Below are positions 22,829 to 40,564 of a stretch of DNA of 64,000 nt, one piece after another. Every line of letters starts with the position of its first letter. Within the stretch, counting starts at the first letter, position 1. This stretch comes from Toxonevra muliebris. Its lineage: Eukaryota; Arthropoda; Insecta; Diptera; Pallopteridae. A program made the position numbers and the translations under genes. The notes beneath the pieces are model-generated. The model was given only the letters and a program-made list of their open reading frames with translations. It did no database searches and was not told where the DNA came from. The stretch lies in contig OY829326.1 of assembly GCA_963691655.1 (NCBI GenBank), positions 94,233,235 through 94,297,234 of the forward strand. Reading direction: 5' to 3'.

Positions 22829-23807
22829 TTTGAAAAAGTGTGTGCGTGCACCCGTGATTTGTATCCAATTTTTCCTAAACAAAAATGTTATGTTTCAGCA
22901 TTTAATTTTGCGTTTCACAAATTATTTACCTTTCGGCGAAAAAGTGCAGCTTCTCTCAAATTTTTAAATAAAGAATTTTTTCTTTTCTCCTAACAATTTC
23001 TCCACGCACAAATATTTCTATTTTTGCTACGAAACAAAGTGAAAACGCAATTTGTGTAATAAAAAAATATGTGTGCGTGTGTTAGAGAATGTTATGATAA
23101 AACGAAATGTCAATGCGTGGAATAAACACTCAAATTTTAAGTATACATTGTTGCACAAATAGGTATGTGGTACTTTTCCAGGTGAATGTATGCTTTCATT
23201 ATGGTCAGAGATGCCATATTGGCAAATTCAATTTTCGGTCGCACGCAGTTTTACGGATTTTCCTCAAATATTACAGTTTATTCCCAAAATATTACAGTTT
23301 TTACACTGATATGCAAGAACAGATTTAAATATGGTTTGGTGATCATAAAAATGTAATTGTATTTCAACAAAAATTATACATTATATGAAAAGGATGACCA
23401 GGTAGCACTTGTAGGTAATGCAAAATAAGCAGGAAAGCGAAAAAGACTTACTTAAAAAAAAATTATATAAAGTGTATAAATTTTGAGGCATCAAGAGAAA
23501 TGTACAAACATGTTTTTTGTAAATATCTCAAAACTAAGCATTTTGCACTTAAATGGCGTTGTTTCCTCTTCGTCTGCTAAAAATTATTTCGTATATATGG
23601 CGTTATTGCCAAATTCAAAGTGCTTAGCGCCATTATGGCGTTATTGCATATGCAATAGAATACTGTACTTTCTATAAATTGACTGATCAAAAACTAAATA
23701 AATTGTCAATTTCAGTTGAAATTTCGATAATTTCAAGAGTGGCTTAAAAATATTTGATTTAGAAAAAAATGATCTACCCTATGTCTACCAGAATTACAGC
23801 AATTCTA
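22829..23807. other. Upstream region of the CDK2AP1 homologue
   Basis: Holds the presumed 5' untranslated part, with a candidate acceptor at about 22875, and the promoter of the minus-strand gene. I could not place a transcription start. A run of ATGGCGTTATTG-like motifs occurs at 23595-23650. Confidence 0.4.
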
Positions 23808-24345
23808 AGGGCGATGTTACACGATCAATGTTTTGTTGTCAAACAATGAAATTGTTGTTGCTTTGAAAAATTAACACTGAGCAAAAGAGAGGATGAAGAC
23901 AGTTCACTTCAAATTTTTCGCTGACGGAAAAAACCTATATCACTTCAAATAAAATGGGGTTGCCGAAGATGCACCCCATTGCGCTGTTTGACTTTTGATT
24001 GGTTGTGAGACTGCTGTTTAAAAAATTATTGAATAATTTGTATAAAAACATGGTAATTCAATGACTAAGAAACAAAGTGGCGGAGCTTATTATAATAGTT
24101 TGTAAAATTTTAAACAGTATTTTTCTGCGTTTTTCATACATAAATGTAATATTTTGTGTATAATTTGTTGCTATTTCCAACAACATTGTCTCACATTGTC
24201 TTTATAATTATTTGTCATTATTATTATTATAATACAATTAAATACTTTTAAGCTGGAAAAACATAGTTGTAGATAAAAGTAGTAAAAAAAAAAGATACAG
24301 CAAAATTGATGGTGTACAGAAAACATTGACCATATAACATCAGCT
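23808..24345. mobile_element. MITE family 1, copy B
   Basis: The left end AGGGCGATGTTACACGATCA faces a decayed end (CCATATAACATCAGCT) at 24345. Interior blocks are shared with 12431-13112 in the opposite direction. TTA/TAA borders suggest a TA-type target. Non-coding. Confidence 0.8.
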
Positions 24346-24376
24346 TAACAGGATACTGTTGGTTAAATTGTCACCT

Positions 24377-24696
24377 AAGGCTGTGGTTATATTGCGAGTA
24401 TGCTCTGCGAACACCATGAAATTGTTGTTGCACCGAACACAAAGAGAGAGTTTTTACTCACTCTCACACCGAACACGATACGATCGGTGTATTGTCCACC
24501 GAGCACGCCGAGTATTCAGGGTGGCAATGACTTATTTTACAAAACAGTATCATTACATACAAAATAGTATTAAACAAACGAGTATATTTGAACAAAATGC
24601 AACTCTACAACGAGCTGGTTACATTCACTTCGACCGAGCACGGGAGAAAATGTTTTGTGTTCGTCGAAAACCGAATACCAATATAACCAGGCGCTT
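24377..24696. mobile_element. MITE family 3, copy A (ends GGTTATATTG)
   Basis: The left end AAGGCTGTGGTTATATTGCG faces AAGCGCCTGGTTATATTGGT inward from 24696. CGAACACCATGAAATTGTTG and ACACAAAGAGAGAGT lie inside. It abuts copy B directly. Confidence 0.7.
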
Positions 24697-24831
24697 AGTG
24701 CGTGGTTATATTGAAATTTTGCTCGGCGAACACCATGAAATTGTTGTTTCACTGAACACAAAGAGAGAGTCTTTACCATAGAAATGTGGTGTGTTCGTCG
24801 AACAGCGAACACCAATATAACCATGCACTTA
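24697..24831. mobile_element. MITE family 3, copy B (short, head to tail with copy A)
   Basis: Starts AGTGCGTGGTTATATTGAAA and ends CCAATATAACCATGCACTT; 135 bp. Shares CGGCGAACACCATGAAATTG and ACACAAAGAGAGAGTC with copy A. Confidence 0.7.
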
Positions 24832-26200
24832 CTAAACAGGAATTCTTTCTAATGCTTCATGTCGGTTTTGTAGAGATAACAATTTAGGACTATACGCCTC
24901 ACTTATGCGTACTCGAAGAAGGCATTTGGGCGACCATCAAATATTAGATGACAATTAATACTCCATAGATGGAGGATCAATACTAAAAATTTTAATGGAG
25001 TTTAGATTTATGGAAATACTGTAAGTCATGAAAAGTCTTATTCCTCATGCAATGTCCTAGCATTACATATTTGAAAGCCTTTTATAAATGAAAAAGAAAA
25101 CCATATCTGTTATTAATACGCGTCATCTGGGAAACGAAACTGTAATTATGGTTGGCTAAAATGAAAAGATCTGGCGTCAAACAGCAGAAGCAACAGTATA
25201 AAACTTCATGCAAATTCGGGCAAATCTTTTATAAACTATCGCCAACGTCATAAAATAATTCAACCAACAATAGAACATGAATGTATACATGATAAGTTTC
25301 TTTGCTTAACCATCTTGGTAATTACAATTGATTTCCATTTTAGGAAACAATTAGTGAAGTGAAGAAAAATGTATTTGGAGAGAGGTAGTGAGAGCACCAT
25401 TATTAATACATAGAATGGCATGTTTAAATTATAGCAGATAATGAAAAATAATAAAACTAAGTACTTGTTACCGTGTAATTGAAAACTACTTTCAAACAGC
25501 ATATTCAAATCACTACACTGTTGACACAACTTCACGACTCTATACCTATTTTCTACTGCTTTATGGTTGCATGAAACTTACTACTTTATCTTACTACCTT
25601 TTAATACCTTGCATCTTCCTCCTTTTCTTCTCAAATAACAAAAAAGACGTTTACTTTTACTGTCGTTGTTGTTGTTATTTGCTATTTGTGCAATCGCCTT
25701 CTATATCATTAATCACCATCTGTGCTTGTAAAGTAAAAAAAATTGTTCAATTGTGATATTAGTGAAACTTTGCTGTATTAATTTGATAACCGAATTTACT
25801 AAATGTGAGATTAAATAATGTATGTACATTTTTATACTAAATTTTAAAATCCAACTTATTTGATATTGTGCAAACCTTTATTTCTTTGTTCTCATTTCTA
25901 CCTCGAAGTTATGGTAAAAGTTTAAGAGAGAAAATGTGGAATTGTCTTTCTCTTTGCAATGAGAGTTTTAATTTATCCTAATATGTGGATTTATCGCATT
26001 TATTTCAATACAAATTCAATTTCATAATTGCGAAGAAATGCATAATGGAGCCCTAAGGGAATTACATTTCATTTTTGGATCTACTTTCGTAATTTTTGCG
26101 GCGAATCGCAGTTTTGTTTAATACATTTTCGTACACAAAGATGACAGTTTTGTGTGGTACAGTGTTGATAAAGTAAAATTACAAAATATTAGTAGGGGAG
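24832..26200. other. Gene-free stretch
   Basis: AT-rich, with no gene, RNA or clear repeat boundary recognised. Confidence 0.5.
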
Positions 26201-27074
26201 TGTCGTCAGGGTTGGAGCATATTTTGACTTTTGCTTCCGTTGAAAGCCGAATTTTTTATTAATGTTGCATATCGCTGAATAGATCACACAAATTGCTATG
26301 TTTTTGCTGAACATTTAATATAATTGCATTATAAAGAACAAAAATTATAGTCAGGGTCGGGACACTGCTGTCAGGATCGAAGCACTGCAGAAAATCAATA
26401 AAAAATGAAGGAATATGATTGAAAATACCAAGAAAAATTACTCTTGAAAATCGGGGAAAGAGACCTGGAGTCAAAATAAAAATCCCTCTGAGTGAATTTA
26501 AAAGAAAATTTATTTTTATTTCATTGACCAAAGAAAAAAAATTAAGATTGGTTAAAAATTATTCTGAATCGCAGTTTAGTCAGATAAAAAACTTGCCGTC
26601 ATATTAGCACATTTAAAATGCACCTCTCTTTTACAATCGATGCAAGCAATTGAGTTTCCTGTCCAAGTTTTTGGGCGAGATCAATGTAATTGGCAAGAGT
26701 GTGAGCTCCCAGGTGCCTCCGCACGTTAATCGTGCCAACTACATCAATTTTTTAAAAAAGTTCCTTTCTCGTTCGAAACTTAGTTAGATTTAAGAGGCTT
26801 AAGTGTATTTGTGCAATTCCACATCTCGTGGTTCCTAGTTTAGTTTATTTGCTTTTGGCCAAAGTCTCGCCGCCGTGCGTTGATTTAACAAACCAAGTGC
26901 ATTGATTATTTCCCGTTTACAGAATATACATATGATACGATACGATACGATAAAATGATGGGAAAAACAAGAACGGGTGAAAAAAAATGTATTTCCGGAG
27001 TTAAAACGCATCATTACAACAAAATTCTCGGTAATCCGACCCTGACTACAAGCACTGCTCCAACCCTGACAACA
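26201..27074. mobile_element. Inverted-repeat element with GTCAGGGTTGGAGCA ends
   Basis: The left end TGTCGTCAGGGTTGGAGCAT faces TGTTGTCAGGGTTGGAGCAG read inward from 27074. A second inner pair, GTCAGGGTCGGGAC at 26352 and its complement GTCCGACCCTGAC-like block at 27035, lies inside. Short open frames on both strands at 26259-26607 have no recognised domain. Probably a non-autonomous DNA transposon; superfamily not assigned. Confidence 0.65.
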
Positions 27075-28640
27075 TACGTCATTTAGCGTCGCATCATTTA
27101 TAGCATTATCGCTCGATGCAAACACCAGGAAATGCTACATATTTCCACTTATTAAACCTTATCGAACAATTCAAGTTAACTTACTTTGGTGTTTGCAACA
27201 ACGCAACAACGATGTGTTGTTTTTGCCATGGTGAAATTGATGTAATCTTGCTATCACCTTCTACATGATGGTGAACCATGATGTATAATTTTGTATGAAA
27301 AATGAGAGGAATAAAACAGCCCAATTGTGTTTATTCACATTCTACTTCATTCTTAATCTATATGATTATATTCCATAATTCGATTTTTATAAAGAAAAAC
27401 TACTACTATTATTATTCACATTCCCATTTATTTACACAACCGTTGTCCTCCACTCGAAAGCTTTTTCAACCGTACTATGTGTGGTAAGGCTTCGATTGTG
27501 CTCTGACCATAAAAAGAAACAAAATTTTAGCATTAACTGCTCAGATCTAAAAAGAAACACGATAACGTGTTTTTGACAGCACGCTGAACTCAGAGTTAAA
27601 AAAGAAAAACGTCAAAATTAAAATTCATTTAGTTTCAGAATAAAAATAAAAAACTTTTTAGAGTGACTGATTGTTAATCCAAATTCTGACTATAAAATTA
27701 ATGACACAGAAGTTTTTTTTTGAACTCATATTGATACAAACTAACTTCGTGGCCCAGATCCTACGATTAGGAGTCACCCAACTCGAAATTAATCAACCAA
27801 TGTAGAAAATTTACTTATGACAAATTTTTATCAATTCCTGTGAAAAATATTTGCCAAAACACGAAACAGAAATTCTCTGATTGTTTTTTTTTTTTTTTAT
27901 TTATCAATTTATTTAAGTAAAATTTAAACTAAATTAACAGTTTTATTGTCAAGTGAAATCCATAGGCCCCTTTTCATGACCAGCGAATAATTTTAAGTGT
28001 TTGATCTTAATTATAATTTTAGGTAATGAGGAGGAAGGCAAAAATAAAAAGCCAGATTGTATTAACTAATTTCAAAATTATTTGACCACGGTTATAAACA
28101 AAACCAGGCTAATTATTGTACTTGGTGTTAAATAAATTAATTTTGTCATTAGTTATTAAATTGCCAGTGTTATGCATATCAAGTAATTGAGGCATACAAG
28201 AAAAAGTTTGATTAGGAAATCTACTCAATATTTTTTCAAATTTAAAATTATTGATATCATTAACATTATTACATTTTTTAATTCTCTAATTGGTTTTAAA
28301 ATAAACAAATGAACAAACTTCAATGTTTGTTTTATAGCCCAGAAAACAAGTTCTATTGAACAAAAATTACTCCTCATGAAAAAAGTATATAATTTTCATC
28401 TGAAAAATACGTCTTTTGGAATTGTAAATAGTAAACATTTCAAAATAGCTTGTCACAATATTTTAGTGACGGCAACATTTATGATTAAAAAATTATTTAT
28501 TGCAAAATATTTAGAGTTTTTTGTTAAATATTTTCGAACTATTGAAAAAAATCATTAATTTTACATTTTTATCCTTTTTGCTACCTATAACTTTTTTGCA
28601 ACTTTAACATTCTGCGTTAACTTGACAACACCGGTGTAGG
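27075..28640. other. Gene-free stretch
   Basis: AT-rich. No gene recognised. Confidence 0.5.
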
Positions 28641-29157
28641 AGCAGAGCACAAGAACAATAAAAACAACTAGAACGAAGCAACTGAAAAATTCAATTCGCC
28701 GTAATTCGTGTCTCGAATGTCAGTTGGATTTCGAATTGCAAGCGAATTACGACAGCAGCAGAAGTAATAGTAGCAACAACAACATCAACTACCACTACAT
28801 CAAAGAAAACAACGAGAAACGAATCATTCCGCCGCAGCGCCCGCCGCAGCTGTTTGTTGCCTTACCAGTCGAGCTTTATGAGTGAGTAATTCGTCGCAAC
28901 GGAAAAAATCTTTAGTGAAACCCCCACGCCAAGGCATTGAACAAACATACAAGACGAGAAAAAAAAAACTAGTAAAAAGCGAGAAAACTAACAAAAAAAA
29001 AAAAAACTGAACATTTCACACAAGAAAAGTGTGAAAAGGCGTACCAAACTAATATTTCGCAGCGAAAAGTATTGAGAAAAACGAATCAACAGCAGCAGCC
29101 GCAGCCAGAGCAGCAGCCACACCAACATCATTGGACGAATTTCATCCAAATTTCAAA
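28641..29157 (+). promoter_or_regulatory. Presumed 5' untranslated region and promoter of the kinesin-13 gene
   Basis: Base composition becomes balanced here, with CAG/CAA-rich runs (AACAACAACATCAACTACC and GCAGCAGCCGCAGCCAG), as in many fly 5' leaders. The transcription start is not fixed; TCAGTTG near 28718 is an initiator-like candidate only. Confidence 0.4.
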
Positions 29158-34458
<5,301 letters not shown>

Positions 34459-36500
34459 TACGAATCGATAATGATCCGATAATATTAAAATTAATACTCT
34501 TCACTCCAGAAAAACACAATGGAAGAAAAAGAAATTAGTTGATGGTGTGCCTGTCAACAGTGCAGACACACACGAGCCCACTAACATCACTCCACACTCA
34601 TACACCAATAACAACAACAAAACACATGAACCAATGAAATCCCATTTATTATTTTTTTCTTACTTTTCTAAGCTATTTATTTTTTGAACATAATTTTAAA
34701 AAAGAACATAAGTATTATGCTTTTGCTCTGCAGTTGCACTTAAAAAACAAAAAACATCTTAAAAGACATTTTGTTAAAGAACTTATGTTGTGTACATTTG
34801 TTGTAAAACTGTTCTTTGTAATATTTTCTCTCACTTTAATTAATTTAATTGAAACAAGGCAAATATCAAAGAATTGTGCTGTCCTTGCCCTTTGTTTTAT
34901 TTTCATTCTTCCTTTACTCAAACAAAAAATATTAACATCAAAATTATAGTTACTTAGAAAATCAACTGTGCACGTTAACACCCAAATATTGTAAAAATAA
35001 AAACAGAAAACAAGTAAAACCAAATTTCAAACAAGAAAAAACGACAAACAAATAGCAACACACTTTGTAGTTCCAACAAACATAACTAATTGTTGATTTT
35101 CCTAAGCTTATCGCGATTTAAGAAACATTTTTCTGTTATACAAGTGCTTCAAGAAAAAAACAAAACATATTTAGAGTCTAATATTTAAATTATAAACAAA
35201 AAAAAAAAAAACAAAAAAAAAAGCATTAAAAATTTTAAATTAACAAATTAACTCAAAAAAGACTTTCCCTATAGGTTTTTTCCTAATTCTTCTATTGGTA
35301 AGGTCAAATAAATGGATTTTGATTTGTGAATGGAAGAAAAAAAAAACATCAATGGAATAGAATGGAGATGGGTGGCTTTAATGTATGCATGTATGTATGT
35401 ATTCGAAGAGTATTAGCTTTTCCTTCTCACAATTCTCGATTCAGATTCTTTATTTAAACGGAGTATCTTATGTCTTTTTTGTGTTCTGAGATACAAAACG
35501 AATCTGGGCCAAGTTAGTATTTAGTGAGTTTTACCTCTGGACCGATGGATACATGCAATTTCACAAAAGGTATGTACATCATAAAGAAAACCCATTTAAA
35601 TGAAATAACTTTTTCATTCCAAAATCCAAATATAATGACTTAAAAAATTTGTTAAAACTAAAATATACAAGTATTAGGAGTTATTTCATAACCTGCTAAT
35701 CATAAAATAACTTATGAATTTAGATATGAACAATGTAAATATTACGTTATAAGTTTGAAAATATATAATTACGTAAGCTTTAAGGTCAATTACCCTCTCA
35801 CGTTCAAAAGAGATATTGAAATTTACCAAATAAATCCAAATATGAATAATACGAATGCCTAAATGTATGCTACAGAAAGTTTTGTTTTGCATTTACAGCA
35901 TCGAACAAAACATTTGGAACTGGAAGACGTTACTGTAATTATTTTCGGTTACAAAACTGTTATTAAACTTTGCAATTTAATTTTAACTTAAACTTATATA
36001 CTAATGAATAAAGTAAAACAATGGCAATTAAAAAAACTAAAATGAATCCCTTCTGCACTCGTCACATGATGTGATAACATTCCTTTTTTTGCAGACGGCT
36101 GATTGAAACTCAAATACAGTAGCAACATTTTTAGCTAGTTAGTTAGTTAGTGAAAACACAATTTCCAAATTTTATATGGTCTATTTTTAGAAATAATGAT
36201 AAATAAAAGGTCTGTTCCCGTACTTTTTGAGTAAAGTCTGGTAAACCGAGAGTAAACAAAAAATACTCTGTAATAGACAAAAATGCACAAAAGTACGTTA
36301 ACGCACCAAACCACTTTTTTTTGCACGAAACAAAACGACAAATTGTAACTATAGTTAAATTAAAAAAACAAAGTTTCTGTGATATTTAATAAAATACAAA
36401 TTGTTAAATCTTACAGGAAAATTAATAAATAATGAGAAAATTAAACATAAATTGTTCAACCTGACTACTTCTGTAGAATCTTCAATAATTTTCAATATTT
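34459..36500. other. 3' flank of the kinesin-13 gene and spacer
   Basis: The first several hundred bases after the stop are probably 3' untranslated region, with A-rich runs near 35200. No further gene seen. Confidence 0.4.
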
Positions 36501-36507
36501 TTGTATT

Positions 36508-36770
36508 TTATACGGAAAATAACAAATTTTTATTTTCATGGAATGAATTATTGCTCGCGGAGACGCGGGTAATGTGACATTGAATTTCTTTCTTGTAGTA
36601 TTCGCCACATTTATAGCACACAGAGTTTGTTTGCTTGCAGTGTTGTGCGAAATGTCCAAATCTAAAATAGTTGTAGCACTGAGGCAGGGAAATGAAGTGC
36701 TGCACTTCGATTTTAGTATAGCAGTTTGTTCCGATTTTGGAGATATTCACCCTTTTGAAGTATAATTATA
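36508..36770 (-). pseudogene. Fragment of a LINE gag-like ORF1 with damaged zinc knuckles
   Basis: The minus strand encodes LPQCYNYFRFGHFAQHC followed by CYKCGEYYKKEIQC. This matches the RFGH-type CCHC knuckles of jockey-group ORF1 proteins, but one cysteine of the first knuckle is tyrosine and the second knuckle lacks its histidine. Nothing else of the element is recognised. Confidence 0.6.
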
Positions 36771-36864
36771 CGTTTCCAGAAGTAGTGGCTCTCGGTATTT
36801 TGCATATATATGTATGTACATTCTGAGTGGGAGCCTATGCATATGTGGTATTGTAAACTGACTT

Positions 36865-37010
36865 TTATAGTAGAAAGACTTTTAAAACGACTTTTATGAT
36901 GAAAAAGTCTTCACTGACTCTTTTGATATAAAAGTCTTTAAAAGGCTTTTAAAAATATAAGTCACCAAAGACTTTTAAATATAACTTTCAAAAATAAAAG
37001 CTATGAAGTA
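36865..37010. repeat. AAGACTTTTAAA-type short repeats on both strands
   Basis: AAGACTTTTAAAA, AAAAGTCTT and GACTTTTAAATAT variants recur about eight times, forming small direct and inverted repeats. Possibly subterminal repeats of a lost transposon. Confidence 0.55.
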
Positions 37011-37166
37011 TTTTTAACATTTATTTATGAAATTATAAGTCTACTCTTAACTTTGATTTTTGTAATTAAAAAGTAAAAGTAATTTTTAACTTTAATTTTT
37101 TAATATAACAGTTTACAGTTTGAGTTAGCTTAAAAAAAGAGTGATTTTCAAACTCAGCTTTATGCT

Positions 37167-37730
37167 ATAAACACAACCAAAGCAGCCGGCCTCTAACCGC
37201 TTACTTCTTCTGAAAGAATAAACACAATAAGAGCGTCAACCTCTAGCGTCAAGAATATGTAAAAGAAAAACAAAAAAAAAAAAAAAAAAAAAGAAAAAAA
37301 GCAGTTGGATTTGATTATTGTTTTAACAGCTCAGTTTTTTTTTTATTTACGTTATCAATAATCAAAAATAAAAGGAAAACTTCAATATTCCGTAATTTGA
37401 AAAAAATGTTGTATAAATTAAAATTATTTACATCGTTTATTTGTGCAAAAATCATCATAAGAATGGAGAAACTAAAAGGAAACTCGACAAAAATACATAT
37501 ATTTTCGTACTAAAACTTGGCAGCACTTGTTTTTTTTTTTTTTTGAAAAATATGGCAATGTTTCCCCTCTCACAAGAGAGAAAACATTGTGAAGTTGAGA
37601 AAATTTGAATAGAATCTAGTGTAGCGTCGTTGAGGCGGCAGCTAGCCTCAGAAATTTGTTCCCATACAAATTCATAAAATTCTGTGTGTTTGTTGTTGAA
37701 GCTGAGGCCGGCTGCTTTGGTTGTGTTTAT
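37167..37730. repeat. 27-bp perfect inverted repeats around a 510-bp interior
   Basis: ATAAACACAACCAAAGCAGC plus CGGCCTC at 37167-37193 is exactly complementary to 37704-37730. The interior is AT-rich with long A and T runs and has no gene. Probably a foldback or a DNA transposon remnant. Confidence 0.65.
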
Positions 37731-38213
37731 ACCATTATGCGATGACGCTCAGAAGCCGAATCCTAGTTTTCTCTTTGTCAGAATTTTTTTTCTTAATCTT
37801 GTTTTTACTCTCTCCTTGAAAGTCTTCTTCTTCTCTAATTTTTTTTATATGAAGATAATCTTAACTGTCAAAATCTTTGTTTTTTTTTTGTTTTCCATGC
37901 ATTTGTTATCGTGCTTTTGACAATTACGATTTTTAGCAACAACAAAGTAGCGTGTTGTTATTGTTACGTTGTACTTGTTGTAATGCTGCTACCACCATGT
38001 TAAATCCGCCTTGAACAGACTTAATATCAACTTGAGCTCCAGCTGCAAAAGAGATGCTGTATCTAGTAAAAACTGCTAGAAACAGTTGAACGCCCAACAA
38101 CACACTCATGTTGATTTTGCTTAATTAGTTCCTTAACAACATAAATCGAATTATCTTTTAATAGTTTTTTAAATAGTTGATAATTTCGAAATAGGCCTAT
38201 AATTAGAGGCATT

Positions 38214-38405
38214 ATGTTTATTACCCTTTTTAATGGAGATCAATTATTTCCAAATTTAAAAAGAATTGCATTTATATTAACACTTCCTTTTTCAAACGCT
38301 TCAGCTGAATATATTTTCAGCAATTTAAAAAATTGTGAAACCGATCACCAAAATAGGTCAAATACCGAAGCTATACCTCATCTTTTTTCGAAAAAGAAGA
38401 AGTGA
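38214..38405 (+). pseudogene. hAT transposase C-terminal (dimerisation) fragment
   Basis: A 63-codon frame reads FPNLKRIAFILTLPFSNASA followed by EYIFSNLKNCETDHQNR, matching the hAT dimerisation block (the FPxL..A..LLTLPxSNAxxERxFSxLK pattern). The usual ER is EY. It is isolated; the upstream catalytic domain was not found, so the source element is dead. It lies just left of two MITE family 1 copies, which may be unrelated. Confidence 0.7.
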
Positions 38406-38599
38406 AAATTAATTAAATTATATAAAAAACTATATTTTTCGCTCAAATGAAAATAAATTAATAGATGTTTTTTTGTTCTGTACACATATACCGCCAAAAT
38501 TTATTAAAAATTTTGAAATTTAGAGGCTGGTAAAATCTCGATGGTCTATTTGCAAAAGCCAAAACTGGATTGCCTAATGTTTTGATTTCGTTAGAAGAT

Positions 38600-38877
38600 T
38601 AGATATATCATTTTTTAAACACAACACAACGCAAAGGGTGGCAAAAAAAAAATTTTGTTTATAAGTAAAAAGTGTAGTATTTTCCATTAAATATTAATAT
38701 TTTCTAGTAAAATACAACAGTGTATCTGCAGCAACCCCATTTTATTTGAAGTGATGCAGGTTTTTTCGTCAGTAAAAAAGTTTGAAGTGAAATGTGTTCA
38801 TTCTCTCTTTTGCTCAGTGTTCATTTTTCAAAGCAACAACATTTTCATTGTTTGACAGCAAAACATTGATTGTGTAA
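38600..38877. mobile_element. MITE family 1, copy C (5'-truncated)
   Basis: Contains GGGTGGCAAA, TTATTTGAAGTGATGCAGG, TCTCTCTTTTGCTCAGTG and ends ACATTGATTGTGTAA, as in the right half of copy A. It is fused directly to copy D at 38877/38878. Confidence 0.8.
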
Positions 38878-39544
38878 GGTCAATGTTTTGCTGTCAATGT
38901 TTTTTGTTTTTACTCTCTTTTCATCGTTTTGTTTGATGTCCTGTTATACTATCAGTTTTTTGCTGTATGTTATTTTTTAATGCTTTTATCTACAACTATG
39001 TTTTTCCAACTAAAAAGTATTTAATTGTATTTTGGGTGAATGAAAATTCAACAATTGGAATGGAAAATAATTATAATGACAATATGAGATAATGTCGGTG
39101 GAAATAGCAACAAATTATACAAAAAAATATTGCATTTATATATGAAAAACACAGAAAAATAATCTTTAAAATTTGCGAACTATTAAAATAAGCTCCGCCA
39201 CTTGGCCATGTTTCTATAAAAATTATTAAGTTATATTTTAAACAGCACTCATTTTCATAAAAAAAACAAAAGCCAAACAACGCAAAGGGTGGCAAAGAAA
39301 AAAAAAGTATTTAGAAGTTAGTAAAAAGTCTAGTATTTTTCATAAGATATTACTATTTTGCAATAAAATGCAACAGTGTATCTTCAGCAACCCCATTTTA
39401 TTTGAAGTGATGCAGGTTTTTTTCGTCAGTAAAACAATTTGAAGTGAAATGTGTTCATCCTCTCTTTTGCTCAGTGTTCATTTTTCAAAGCAACAACAAT
39501 TTCATTGTTTGACAGCAAAACATTGATCGTGTAACATCGCCCTT
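38878..39544. mobile_element. MITE family 1, copy D (head to tail with copy C)
   Basis: Begins GGTCAATGTTTTGCTGTCAA (the left end less its first bases) and ends GATCGTGTAACATCGCCCTT. Collinear with 12431-13112. Non-coding. Confidence 0.8.
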
Positions 39545-39816
39545 AGAAGGTTAGATATATCATTGCTGCAAGCCAAATGAATGTTGGCACCACTTTTGAT
39601 TGCCACATTGCTAACACCACGGTCCAGCCAGACCATATATCATATATTTATTTATACTGCATTTATTTGAATTTTCAATGGAAACTGTACGAAAACACTA
39701 CATATTATATAAGAATAATGTACTTATGTATATGTACATTTATTGAAAAAAAAATGTTTTTAATTTTTAAAAAATTTAACTTTTTGAAACAGCAATGGAG
39801 AACATAATCTAACAAC

Positions 39817-40564
39817 AGCTGTGTTTTATTCGCCAGCTAGTTTAACATGTGTGAATAAAACGACCATGATGTTAAGTCTCTTCTTTGTTATATTGTTATT
39901 CACAATAAAACTGTTCAGCAGCTAGAGGTGAAACATCCCAGTCATTGCAATCAATCGTGGGCATTGTTTTTGAAGTGAAACTTCTTTTCTTTTGTCCTAG
40001 AGTAAAACCAACCGGATGTGACGTCAGCGCGTAAGTTTGCAATGCGACATAATTATGTCGAGCAATGTGCATGAGGGGCTAAATATCAATATTCCGTAAC
40101 TGAATTCACGAGCGAACACAAGGCAGAGGTGAAATTTCTTGTGAACTAAACGAAACAAGCAAATGAAATTAAAAAACACAAGCCAATGAAGTAAAAAATT
40201 TCATTTGTTATTTGCTTGTGTTTCGTTTAGTTCACAAGAAGTTTCACTTCAGCCTTGTGTTCGTTAATACACAATTTAGTTTTTACTCTTTATAAGCATA
40301 TTTAACGATGCATTTAACTTATTTTCACCGGCAGCCATTTCGAATCTTCTCCTTTTTTGTTTTTGTTTTTTTTTTTGCAAACTTTCATGCTTCTTCTTTC
40401 ACTATTGGCAGTTCACAATAGAATTTGATGTAGCTAAACTACTTGTGAAGTATACATAACTATAATTATACGTGTTATCTCTGCCTCCTTGTTGTCGTTT
40501 TCTTATACAATTATCGCTGCTAGTTATACATAACTGGAAGCAAGCGGCGAATAAAACGCAGCTA
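39817..40564. mobile_element. MITE family 2, copy with an internal foldback insert
   Basis: Starts AGCTGTGTTTTATTCGCCAG and ends CGGCGAATAAAACGCAGCTA. It is longer than copy A because of a foreign piece at about 40000-40265 that includes the hairpin annotated separately. Confidence 0.75.
40112..40264. repeat. Near-perfect hairpin (about 60-bp arms) inside a MITE
   Basis: CGAACACAAGGCAGAGGTGA and the following CTTGTGAACTAAACGAAAC face their complement TTTCGTTTAGTTCACAAG ... CAGCCTTGTGTTCG. The loop is about 25 bp (AAAAAACACAAGCCAATGAA). A foldback element inserted in the MITE, or its palindromic core. Confidence 0.75.

Noticed and set aside
22829..22882. A longer N-terminus for the CDK2AP1 homologue (18 extra codons)
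   Set aside because: That frame starts at TTG, not ATG, and a splice-acceptor-like TTTTTGTTTAG lies there; the ATG at 22828 has a good context.
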